From the NCBI GenBank assembly GCA_947464275.1, contig CANHVU010000021.1, positions 1 to 58,813 on the forward strand: a stretch of 58,813 nt of DNA. Reading direction: 5' to 3'. The DNA comes from Bacteroidota bacterium (lineage in GTDB: Bacteria; Bacteroidota; Bacteroidia; UKL13-3). The notes below the pieces were generated by a model. It was given only the letters and a program-made list of their open reading frames with translations, was not told where the DNA came from and made no database searches. Made by a program: the position numbers and the translations under genes. Numbering within the stretch: position 1 is the first letter of the stretch; each line of letters starts with the position of its first letter. Shown piece after piece: positions 9,373-16,833 of the stretch.

Positions 9373-10020
9373 TTAATCTTCTAAGCCATCCTCAAAATCA
9401 AATTTATATAAATCATCCATGGCTGTGCTCCTATCGTATTTTATTAAATCCTTTAAAATACCATTTTTTAAACCATAAACACACCCATGCAAAATAGGAA
9501 ACTCATTTTTTTTCCAAGCTTTTTGAATTATAGATGTTTTGGCTAAATTATTTACTTGCTCAATAATATTAAACTCTACTAAAGCATCTATTTTTAGCTC
9601 TTCTTCGGTAATTTTACTTAATTCATCATTGTGCAGGCGGTATACATCTTTGATGTTTCGTAACCATTTATTTAACATACCATAATGATGATTAGTAGCC
9701 GCAGCTTTAACTCCTCCACAACCATAATGGCCGCAAACTATAATGTGTTTTACTTTTAAAACTTCTACAGCATACTTAAGCACACTTAACATATTTAAAT
9801 CGGTATTTACCACCAAGTTGGCAATGTTTCTATGTACAAAAATTTCACCTGGTTCGGTATTGGTAATTTCGTTAGCAGGCACCCTACTGTCAGAACAACC
9901 AATCCATAAAAATTCAGGTTTTTGAATATCGGCTAAGTTGTTAAAGTAATCTTTATCCAAATCCAACTTATCGCTTACCCACGATTTGTTTTGTAAAAGC
10001 AGTTTTTCGTATTCGTTCAT
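9373..10020 (-). CDS. can: Beta-class carbonic anhydrase
   Basis: Interconverts CO2 and bicarbonate. The 215-residue protein has the beta-class zinc ligands and dyad: Cys42, Asp44 and Arg46 in CSDSR, then His98 and Cys101 in GHYGCGG. The length matches the E. coli Can type, and no signal peptide is present, so it is cytoplasmic. It lies 1 nt downstream of the SulP transporter gene on the same strand, which strongly suggests cotranscription and a shared role in bicarbonate uptake and use. Confidence 0.96.
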   Translation of the reverse strand: MNEYEKLLLQNKSWVSDKLDLDKDYFNNLADIQKPEFLWIGCSDSRVPANEITNTEPGEIFVHRNIANLVVNTDLNMLSVLKYAVEVLKVKHIIVCGHYGCGGVKAAATNHHYGMLNKWLRNIKDVYRLHNDELSKITEEELKIDALVEFNIIEQVNNLAKTSIIQKAWKKNEFPILHGCVYGLKNGILKDLIKYDRSTAMDDLYKFDFEDGLED

Positions 10021-10021
10021 G

Positions 10022-11557
10022 TTAGTTTAGTTTTTTAAAATAAGGATTTGGGCTTGAAGTTGATATTTTTTTATCAACTGTAATATTTTTGCAAGGAGCC
10101 ATCAATATAAACTCTTCAATTATTTCAATTATATCTTTATCAATAAATAAAGCACTTGCACCATCAATAATGACAAATGCACCATTAGGCATTTTTTCGA
10201 AATGATTACGCAAAACAGCTTTGTTTAAAAACGAAACATTTCCTTTTAAACGAATTAAATAATTACCAGCATCGCTTGTTAGTGAAACCGAACGCTTATA
10301 GCTGTTTTTTATAATAAAATAAACCGATACCAATAAACCAATGGCAACTCCCTTTAACAAATCTGTAAAAACAATGGCTAAAACAGTAATTATAAATGGT
10401 AAAAATTGGTCTAAACCATTTTTATACAATTCTTTATACAATACAGGCTTAGTTAGTTTATATCCTACAAAAAGTAATAATATAGCTAAACTAGATAAAG
10501 GAATTTTATTCATTACAGCAGTTAAAAACAAAACACTAATTAGCAACATAATACCATGAAAAATTGCCGACATTTTTGATTTTGCACCTGCTACAATATT
10601 GGCACTGCTTCTTACTATTACCGCAGTAATAGGCAATCCACCAATTAAAGCTGAAATGGTATTTCCTGCTCCTTGAGCAATTAACTCTTTACTGGTTGGA
10701 GTCAATCGTTTTTGTTCGTCTAATTTATCAGTAGCTTCTATACTAAGTAATGTTTCTAAACTAGCCACTAAAGCTATTTTAATTGCTACTATGATTACTC
10801 CTATTTGAGCAATTTTTGAAAAATCGGGAAAATGAAAATTTTCTTTACTTAAAACAGAGGGTATTTGTACCAAATGCTCGCTAGCTAAAGCCATTTCTGG
10901 AACAGCTATTCCAATTATAATACTAAATAATGTACCAATTATAACTGCTAAAAGCGAAACAGGAACTGCTTTAAAAAAACTAAACTTTTTAATTTTTTCG
11001 TTTTCACCAAAAAACAATACGGCAAAAGTTATCAAACTTGTTAAAACTGCTGTTGTAGTAAACCTACTAAATACATTTAATAACTCAGTAAAAGTATTTT
11101 GATGATCTAATTGATCAAACGATTCATCTCCCTCAAAATCAATATCGTAACCAACAGCATGAGGTAATTGTTTAAAAATTAAAATAATACCAATTGCAGC
11201 CAACATACCTTTAATAACAGCTGATGGTACAAAATTTCCAATAATACCTGCTCCTAAAAAACCTAAAATAATTTGTATTAAGCCGGCTAAAAGTAAAGCT
11301 GTTAAAAAAATATCGAAACTACCTAATTGCTGAATAGATGCTAAAACTATTACTGTTAAACCAGCCGCAGGACCGCTAACACTGGTATGTGAGCCACTAA
11401 AAAATCCAACTATTATTCCTCCACATATACCTGCAATAATACCAGAAACCAATGGAGCACCTGAGGCTAGTGAAATGCCTAAACACAATGGCAAAGCCAC
11501 AAAAAAAACGACAACAGAAGCAGATAAGTCAGAAGAAAGATTTTCTTTTTTAAACAT
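10022..11557 (-). CDS. SulP family anion transporter with STAS domain
   Basis: A membrane transporter of about 511 residues with 10-14 hydrophobic segments. The N-terminal ALPLCLGISLASGAPL block and the GLPITAVIVRSSANI block are SulP hallmarks. The C-terminal STAS domain (about the last 90 residues) contains FVIIDGASALFIDKD. An in-frame TTG at 11581 would give a longer form, but the ATG at 11557 gives the usual start (MFKKENLSSDLSASVVVFF) and was chosen. The immediately following carbonic anhydrase gene suggests bicarbonate as substrate (BicA-like) rather than sulfate. A -7 promoter element lies at 11579-11586. Confidence 0.92.
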   Translation of the reverse strand: MFKKENLSSDLSASVVVFFVALPLCLGISLASGAPLVSGIIAGICGGIIVGFFSGSHTSVSGPAAGLTVIVLASIQQLGSFDIFLTALLLAGLIQIILGFLGAGIIGNFVPSAVIKGMLAAIGIILIFKQLPHAVGYDIDFEGDESFDQLDHQNTFTELLNVFSRFTTTAVLTSLITFAVLFFGENEKIKKFSFFKAVPVSLLAVIIGTLFSIIIGIAVPEMALASEHLVQIPSVLSKENFHFPDFSKIAQIGVIIVAIKIALVASLETLLSIEATDKLDEQKRLTPTSKELIAQGAGNTISALIGGLPITAVIVRSSANIVAGAKSKMSAIFHGIMLLISVLFLTAVMNKIPLSSLAILLLFVGYKLTKPVLYKELYKNGLDQFLPFIITVLAIVFTDLLKGVAIGLLVSVYFIIKNSYKRSVSLTSDAGNYLIRLKGNVSFLNKAVLRNHFEKMPNGAFVIIDGASALFIDKDIIEIIEEFILMAPCKNITVDKKISTSSPNPYFKKLN

Positions 11558-11578
11558 GGAGTGAGTAGTTAAATTTGT

Positions 11579-11586
11579 CAAATATA
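11579..11586 (-). promoter_or_regulatory. Candidate Bacteroidota -7 element for the SulP-can operon
   Basis: Minus-strand TATATTTG matches TAnnTTTG exactly and ends about 21 nt before the chosen SulP ATG. No clear TTTG at -33 with ideal spacing was found, so this is a partial match. Confidence 0.45.
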
Positions 11587-11705
11587 TATTAGGTATGCCA
11601 AACTAAAAAACAATTCTAAGCAAAATTAAATTACTTGCCAATATGTTAGCTGTTTCAGTTTATAACTCTTATTATGCTTAAAAAATTGTTTATTGCAAAA
11701 CGCTA

Positions 11706-12230
11706 TTGGAAACAGAAAAAATATATAATGAACACAAAAACTTGGTGTATAACTTGGCACTTCAGTATGTTCAAAACATGGAAGATGCTGAGGAAATTAC
11801 GCAAGATGTATTTTTATCCATTTACCAATCAATAGACAGTTTTAGAGAAGAATCTAAACTAAGCACTTGGATTTATAAAATTACTATCAATAAATCAATT
11901 GACCTCATCAATAAACGTAATCGCAAGAAACGTTTTGCATTTCTTACTAGCCTATTTAACTCAGAAAATGACAAATTGATACACGAACCTATTCACTTCA
12001 ATCATCCAGGAGTTCAATTAGAGCAAAAAGAAGCCTTGAAAAATTTATTTGAATTAATAAATCAATTGCCCGAAAAACAACAAACAACGCTGATATTAAT
12101 AAAAATTGAGCAAAAATCGTTAGTTGAAACTGCTAATATTATGGAAATTAGTCCTAAAGCAGTTGAATCTTTATTACACAGAGCTAAAGTTAATTTGCAA
12201 AAAAAGTTACAAAATATCGAAGGAAAATAA
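11706..12230 (+). CDS. ECF-type RNA polymerase sigma factor
   Basis: A sigma-70 family factor of the extracytoplasmic function group, 174 residues, which directs RNA polymerase to a small regulon. Region 2 covers about residues 8-75 (core-binding YNLALQYVQNMEDAEEITQ and the LSTWIYKITINKSIDL helix). Region 4 covers about 115-170 (LPEKQQTTLILI and the helix-turn-helix around ISPKAVESLLHRAK). There is no in-frame ATG near the start: a TAA sits at 11679-11681 and the first ATG is residue 26, so TTG at 11706 is the likely start. It heads a five-gene run in which the next two genes resemble an anti-sigma factor and its periplasmic sensor. It is divergent from the SulP gene. Confidence 0.92.
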   Translation: METEKIYNEHKNLVYNLALQYVQNMEDAEEITQDVFLSIYQSIDSFREESKLSTWIYKITINKSIDLINKRNRKKRFAFLTSLFNSENDKLIHEPIHFNHPGVQLEQKEALKNLFELINQLPEKQQTTLILIKIEQKSLVETANIMEISPKAVESLLHRAKVNLQKKLQNIEGK

Positions 12231-12258
12231 AAAAACAATAGTCTAAAATAATATCGCC

Positions 12259-12528
12259 ATGAATAATGAGATTATAGATAACGAGCTAAACAAACTAGGA
12301 CATATACAAAAAGTAGATGCTCCTCATTTTTTGTTTACTCGCATACAAGCTAAAATTTACCAACAAAACCAAAGGTTTGAGCCTAAATTGGTTTGGAAAT
12401 TAAGTATTGCCATGGTATTTATTTTATTATTGAATGCTGTTGTAATTACAATCAACCTAAAACCCCAAAAACAAGAAAATAGCCTAGCAAAAGCTATGCA
12501 TTTGATTCCTAATAACGAGTTATATTAA
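12259..12528 (+). CDS. Single-span membrane protein, putative anti-sigma factor (CnrY-like)
   Basis: An 89-residue protein with a short cytoplasmic N-terminal part (about 1-44, charged and helical), one transmembrane segment (about 47-67) and a short tail. No enzyme motif and no zinc-binding anti-sigma (ZAS) motif is present. Its size, topology and position directly after an ECF sigma gene and before a CnrX-like periplasmic protein match the CnrY type of anti-sigma factor. This is inference from architecture; no sequence identity to CnrY could be tested. Its stop overlaps the next ATG by 1 nt, so the two are translationally coupled. Confidence 0.7.
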   Translation: MNNEIIDNELNKLGHIQKVDAPHFLFTRIQAKIYQQNQRFEPKLVWKLSIAMVFILLLNAVVITINLKPQKQENSLAKAMHLIPNNELY

Positions 12529-12977
12529 TGAATAAAATAAAACTTTTAAGCATACTGGTAATTGGATTATTGGTTGCAAATATTATACTAATTATATTTT
12601 TGTTTTTAAGTAAAAACAATAGGCCAAAGCACGAAGGACCAAGAGATGAAATTATTCAAAAATTGGACTTTACTCCTGAACAAATAACTGATTACGATGG
12701 TATTATTTTAGAACACAGAAAAGCCATTAAAGAAGCTGATAGACAAATAATGCAATTAAAAAATGAATTGTATAAAGGCTTAAATAACAATACAAATGGT
12801 GCAGCAAAAGACTCACTTATTGCAGAAATAGGCAAAACTCAAATACAAATTGAAAATATTCATTATAAACATTTTGAAAATATAAAAGTCATTTGCAAAC
12901 CTGGCCAACAAATGCAAAAATTTGAACTATTAACAACCGAAATTGCCCAATTATTTAACCATAAGCCAAAACAATAA
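12528..12977 (+). CDS. Periplasmic heavy-metal sensor/Spy-CpxP-like protein (CnrX-like)
   Basis: A 149-residue protein anchored by an N-terminal transmembrane helix (about 6-27), with a periplasmic all-helical domain. The sequence LDFTPEQITDYDGIILEHRK is the helix-hinge pattern of the Spy/CpxP and metal-resistance (CnrX/CzcE-neighbour) superfamily. A C-terminal ICKPGQQMQKFELL block is typical of the Bacteroidota version. In CnrX-type systems this domain binds metal and releases the sigma factor through the membrane anti-sigma factor; Spy-type relatives are chaperones. Here its place between a putative anti-sigma gene and mbnP/mbnH favours a sensor role. The gene starts inside the previous stop codon (1-nt overlap). 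Confidence 0.78.
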   Translation: MNKIKLLSILVIGLLVANIILIIFLFLSKNNRPKHEGPRDEIIQKLDFTPEQITDYDGIILEHRKAIKEADRQIMQLKNELYKGLNNNTNGAAKDSLIAEIGKTQIQIENIHYKHFENIKVICKPGQQMQKFELLTTEIAQLFNHKPKQ

Positions 12978-12981
12978 AGAC

Positions 12982-13671
12982 ATGAAGTTAAGTAGGTATG
13001 TTGTATTGATTTTATGTATTTCTTGTTCATTTGTATTTGCTCAAAAAAATACACTTGTTCAAGTTAATTTCAAGGGATTGTTTAATAATTTACCTTTACA
13101 GTTAGATAGCAACTATATTTTACCTAATAATGATACGGTCAGTATAGAAACTTGCAGATTTTATGTTTCAAAAATTCAGTTATTCAATAACAACCAAGTA
13201 GTTTTTACTGATTCAACCTTAGCTTATTTAATTGATTTAGCAAATCCAACATCATTAACCATTAATTTATTATACCCACAAACCCTAAAATACAATGCCA
13301 TTCAATTTAATTTAGGAATTGATAGTAACATAAACGTTTCTGAAGTATTGAGCGGAGATTTAGACCCAACCAAAGGCATGTATTGGGCTTGGCAAAGCGG
13401 TTATATCAATTTTAAAATAGAAGGCAAAAGTAAAAATAGTCCATCAAGATACAAGCAGTTTCAATACCATTTAGGCGGTTATTTATATCCTAATAATGCT
13501 TTGCAAACACTGCGTTTTAAAACCAATAAAAAACAAAAAATTACTTTTATATTAGAGGTAGATAAATTCTTAACTGGTTTAGACATCAGTAAGGTATATC
13601 AAATTATGTCGCCAAGCGAAAACAGTGTTTTACTTTCAAAAAAATTAGCACAATTATTTAAAGTAAAATGA
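12982..13671 (+). CDS. mbnP: MbnP family copper-binding protein
   Basis: About 229 residues from the ATG at 12982. A longer frame starts upstream, but the signal peptide (about 1-20, ending FVFAQ) fixes this start. Family marks are DSNYILPNNDTVSIETCRFYVSK, IDLANP, GDLDPTKGMYWAW and YHLGGY. MbnP proteins are periplasmic or surface copper proteins; in the studied methanotroph pair, MbnH oxidises a Trp of MbnP to kynurenine to form the copper site. Trp135 and Trp137 in the conserved MYWAWQSGY block are the candidate targets here. The stop overlaps the mbnH ATG by 4 nt, so coupling is tight. Confidence 0.88.
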   Translation: MKLSRYVVLILCISCSFVFAQKNTLVQVNFKGLFNNLPLQLDSNYILPNNDTVSIETCRFYVSKIQLFNNNQVVFTDSTLAYLIDLANPTSLTINLLYPQTLKYNAIQFNLGIDSNINVSEVLSGDLDPTKGMYWAWQSGYINFKIEGKSKNSPSRYKQFQYHLGGYLYPNNALQTLRFKTNKKQKITFILEVDKFLTGLDISKVYQIMSPSENSVLLSKKLAQLFKVK

Positions 13672-14693
13672 AAAAGTACTTATTTGTTTTAATGGCTATT
13701 GTTTTGGTTTTCTGTGGCTTTAAGCTACAATCAACTTTTGATATTATTATTCCAAATGGTTGGCCAAAACATGCTTATGATTTTAGTAAAAATCAACTCA
13801 CAGAGGAAAAGATTTTACTTGGTCGTGTTTTGTTTTACGACCCAATCCTTTCAAAAAATAATACCATTTCTTGTGCTTCGTGCCACTCGCAATACACCGC
13901 CTTTACCCATGTTGACCATGCTTTAAGCCATGGAATAGAAGATAGGATTGGAAATAGAAATGCTCCTGCTTTAATGAATTTGGCTTGGCATACCAATTTT
14001 ATGTGGGACGGTGCCATACATCATTTAGATTTTCAATCGTTAGCGCCTATTGAAAACCACGATGAAATGGATGAAAAAATAGAACAAGTTATTTTAAAAC
14101 TTAACCAATTGCCACGTTATAAAAACCTGTTTTTAAATGCCTATGGCGATAGTTTGATTACGGGCGAAAGAACCTTAAAAGCTTTGTCGCAATTTATGTT
14201 AACCCTTGTTAGCGCTAACAGTAAATATGATAAAGTAATGCAGCAAAAAGATACTTTTACCCAACAAGAACAAAACGGTTATTTACTTTTTAAACAACAT
14301 TGTGCAAGCTGCCATACCGAACCATTATTTACCAACCTTCAGTTTGAAAACAATGGTTTGCCTGTTGATTCTATTTTAAACGATTGGGGAAGAATGCGTA
14401 TTACGCAAAAAGCCAACGATTCACTCAAATTTAAAGTACCTACTTTACGCAATATTGAATTTTCGTTTCCATATATGCACGATGGAAGATTTAAAAAGCT
14501 ATCTCAAGTATTGAATCATTATACCAACGGAATAGTGCATTACACCAACCTCTCTCCCACTTTAAAGCAAACCATTATACTTACCAGTAACCAAAAAGTA
14601 GATATTACCGCCTTTTTACTTACCCTAACCGACAAAGAATTTTTATTTAACAAGCAATTTAACTACCCGAAAGAAGCAAACCATTTAAAATAA
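13668..14693 (+). CDS. mbnH: MbnH-like di-heme cytochrome c peroxidase family enzyme
   Basis: A 341-residue exported di-heme protein of the bacterial cytochrome c peroxidase/MauG superfamily. It has an N-terminal signal segment (about 1-19), heme sites CASCH at 69-73 and CASCH at 212-216, and conserved RNAPALMNLAW, FMWDGAIHHLDFQ and PYMHDGRF blocks. MbnH uses two hemes in a high-valent state to oxidise Trp in MbnP. The gene overlaps mbnP by 4 nt and ends the operon. A classical peroxide-detoxifying CcpA role is possible, but the mbnP partner and the short length favour MbnH. Heme ligation requires export and c-type maturation. Confidence 0.88.
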   Translation: MKKYLFVLMAIVLVFCGFKLQSTFDIIIPNGWPKHAYDFSKNQLTEEKILLGRVLFYDPILSKNNTISCASCHSQYTAFTHVDHALSHGIEDRIGNRNAPALMNLAWHTNFMWDGAIHHLDFQSLAPIENHDEMDEKIEQVILKLNQLPRYKNLFLNAYGDSLITGERTLKALSQFMLTLVSANSKYDKVMQQKDTFTQQEQNGYLLFKQHCASCHTEPLFTNLQFENNGLPVDSILNDWGRMRITQKANDSLKFKVPTLRNIEFSFPYMHDGRFKKLSQVLNHYTNGIVHYTNLSPTLKQTIILTSNQKVDITAFLLTLTDKEFLFNKQFNYPKEANHLK

Positions 14694-14721
14694 TTGATCA
14701 AACGTTATTGTAAAATTTTAA

Positions 14722-15201
14722 CTACTTACTTACCTTTCTCAAAAACTCTCCATCAAACTTTATTTTACCTTTACTTATAAATGAGCCTTTGGTATAATCT
14801 TTATTGTATTGGTAGTTGGTTTCGCTATAAATATCGTTGGTAAGTACAAAACCATTTTCCTTTCTTAAGAATGCAATTTCACAATCTGAGTCTTGTCCTT
14901 CTTGTGTAGAGTTAAACATCGCGTACAATGTATCTCCATTCATTTTTCCGGCATAAATAGTTCCTATTCTACTATCTTTTTCAAAAGGTAAAATGCTTAA
15001 AGTACCTGTAATTTCTTCATTGGTGTTTTGTAGCATTAACAAAACAGTATCGCCATTATTTCCATATAAATAAGCGTTTGATTCAACTACAACTGCATTG
15101 GTAGTATCGGTGGCAATTACAGCATTTTCTGTGTTTGGTTTGTTTTCGCTGCAAGAAGCAAAAATACAAGCAGCAGCTAAAATAGTTAAAGAGTGTTTCA
15201 T
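14722..15201 (-). CDS. Small lipoprotein of unknown function, 159 aa
   Basis: Residues 1-17 form a lipoprotein signal with Cys17 in the lipobox (FASCS). The mature part is acidic and beta-rich, with a pattern (YLYGNNGDTVLLMLQ, ITGTLSILPFEKDSRIGTIYAGKMNGDTLYAMF) that looks like an 8-stranded barrel or lipocalin-like fold measuring modified or unmodified intake; this fold guess is weak. I recognise no named family. It converges on mbnH with a 28-nt gap and no clear terminator. It is probably an outer- or inner-membrane lipoprotein. Confidence 0.75.
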   Translation of the reverse strand: MKHSLTILAAACIFASCSENKPNTENAVIATDTTNAVVVESNAYLYGNNGDTVLLMLQNTNEEITGTLSILPFEKDSRIGTIYAGKMNGDTLYAMFNSTQEGQDSDCEIAFLRKENGFVLTNDIYSETNYQYNKDYTKGSFISKGKIKFDGEFLRKVSK

Positions 15202-15252
15202 AAGGCTTTAGAAAATAAAATCCGAATATATAGATTTTTAAACAAGGGCAAA

Positions 15253-15578
15253 TTACTTTACGGCTTGATTTTTATATTTTAACACAAACTCTTTTGCTGC
15301 TGCCATATTTTTAGGGTAAGTCACGTATTTTTTTGCGTTACTCGGAGTTGTTTGGTTTGCATCTTCATCATAAATATGCTGAAAACAAAAGCCATTTTGC
15401 CATAAAAACTTTACTAAGCCCAAGCTTTGTTATCGGTTTTTACAGGAGGCCTGAATGTATGTGAAAGCATAGCCATAGGCTTTGAACATGTCGGGCATGG
15501 GTATGCTAATCCTGAACCGCTATCGTAATATCGGTTAAAGCAAGTTTTACAACCAAAACAAACTTTTTTATAGCCCAT
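15253..15578 (-). pseudogene. Frameshifted zinc-ribbon protein gene
   Basis: Reading the minus strand from ATG 15578 gives MGYKKVCFGCKTCFNRYY and a CPTC motif, that is, a two-knuckle Cys cluster (CFGC and CPTC), then PMAMLSHTFRPPVKTDNKAW before a TAG at 15414-15416. The frame one base back continues at once with LGLVKFLWQNGFCFQHIYDE and runs to a TAA at 15253-15255. Joining the frames gives a single protein of about 108 residues, and the total length (326 nt) is one short of a multiple of three, as expected for a single-base deletion near 15415-15432. Function of the intact family is unknown. It may be a real mutation or a sequencing error. Confidence 0.7.
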
Positions 15579-15717
15579 GGGTTAATGGAGTTTTTACTAA
15601 AAATTATTAATTTTTGACTTCAAAAATAAAATTATTTTACTTTAAAAAATCCAAAAAACATTTTGAAATGCGCAATAAAATTTATTTACATTCGTTGTAC
15701 TTTCATATCCCCATTTC

Positions 15718-16833
15718 ATGAGCCCCAATATTTTAAAAAGTACCGCGCTTTTTTCGTTCTTATTAGTTATTTTTAGTATTTCGCAGTTAAAAGGCAAAAA
15801 GGTTGTAATCAATCGTGCCGTTTATTATTGGAAAAATAGCGCAGTTTTTGATAATGATAAAGACAGTATTTACAGGCAATTTGTATGTAACCATAAAATA
15901 AAAAAGGTTTATGTAAAAATGTTGGATGTGGATTGGGTATTAAAAAGAGGAATTGTGCCAATAACCAAAACCTCTCTTTCTGAATATAGTGCTGGTTTAG
16001 AATATTTAAAACCATATAAATTACCTATCGATAGTAATTTAGCGTATTACGAAAGGCCAAAGGAAAACATTGCATTTATACCGGTGGTTTTTATTACCAA
16101 CAGAGCCATTGCGCATTTAGACAGCAGCAACCAAAGTTACATTGCTGAGCAAATTTTAAGGCATTTGTTTAGGTTAGAAAAATACACAGGCCAAACCATT
16201 AACGAGTACCAAGTTGATTGTGATTGGTCGGAAACTACCAAAGACAAATATTTTGCTTTAATTAAAAAAATGAAAACCTATTTGCCTACTAAAAAAGTAT
16301 CGGCTACTATTAGGTTATATCAATACAAATACTTTAAAAAAGCAGGCGTACCGCCAGTGGATAAAGGCATGTTGATGCTTTATAACTTGAGTAATGCTAC
16401 TCAATACAATTCAAAAAACTCCATATTCAATTTACCAGAAGCCATAAAATATTTACCTATCAATCATCCTTATCCATTGCAGCTTTCTGTTGCTTTGCCT
16501 ATGTTTAGTTGGGGTGTTTTATTTAATAATTACAAGTATAAAGCGGTGGTTAACGATATGAATACAAGTAAGGCTAAATTTTTATCGTTTTTACGCGAAA
16601 TCCGCCCATACGAATACTTGGTTACTTGCGATACCATTTACAACGAAATTCCCTTTGAAGCGGGCGATTTGCTTAAAATAGAACAATGCAGAGATATGGA
16701 ATTAGACTTGGCAAATTTTGCCATGAGACGCTTGCCAGTAAATGATTCTCTCGAAGTTTCTTTATTTGATTTAAACGCATTCGACATTAATAATATTAGA
16801 TATGAAAGCATTGAAAAAGCCTATTCTTGGTAG
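15718..16833 (+). CDS. Exported protein of unknown function, 371 aa
   Basis: Begins with a signal segment (about 5-25) and continues as a soluble alpha/beta protein. Alternating strands such as KKVYVKMLDVDW, IAFIPVVFITNR, INEYQVDCDW, KKVSATIRLYQY and YPLQLSVALPMFSWG suggest a TIM-barrel, glycoside hydrolase-like fold; catalytic residues cannot be assigned. The end overlaps the next gene by 32 nt (16802-16833), which implies coupled translation. I do not recognise a named family. The pairing with a large exported neighbour suggests a joint envelope role. Confidence 0.75.
   Translation: MSPNILKSTALFSFLLVIFSISQLKGKKVVINRAVYYWKNSAVFDNDKDSIYRQFVCNHKIKKVYVKMLDVDWVLKRGIVPITKTSLSEYSAGLEYLKPYKLPIDSNLAYYERPKENIAFIPVVFITNRAIAHLDSSNQSYIAEQILRHLFRLEKYTGQTINEYQVDCDWSETTKDKYFALIKKMKTYLPTKKVSATIRLYQYKYFKKAGVPPVDKGMLMLYNLSNATQYNSKNSIFNLPEAIKYLPINHPYPLQLSVALPMFSWGVLFNNYKYKAVVNDMNTSKAKFLSFLREIRPYEYLVTCDTIYNEIPFEAGDLLKIEQCRDMELDLANFAMRRLPVNDSLEVSLFDLNAFDINNIRYESIEKAYSW

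Noticed and set aside
11582-11705. A promoter recognised by the ECF sigma factor itself
   Set aside because: No convincing paired -35/-10 motif or repeat could be picked by eye in the short divergent spacer.
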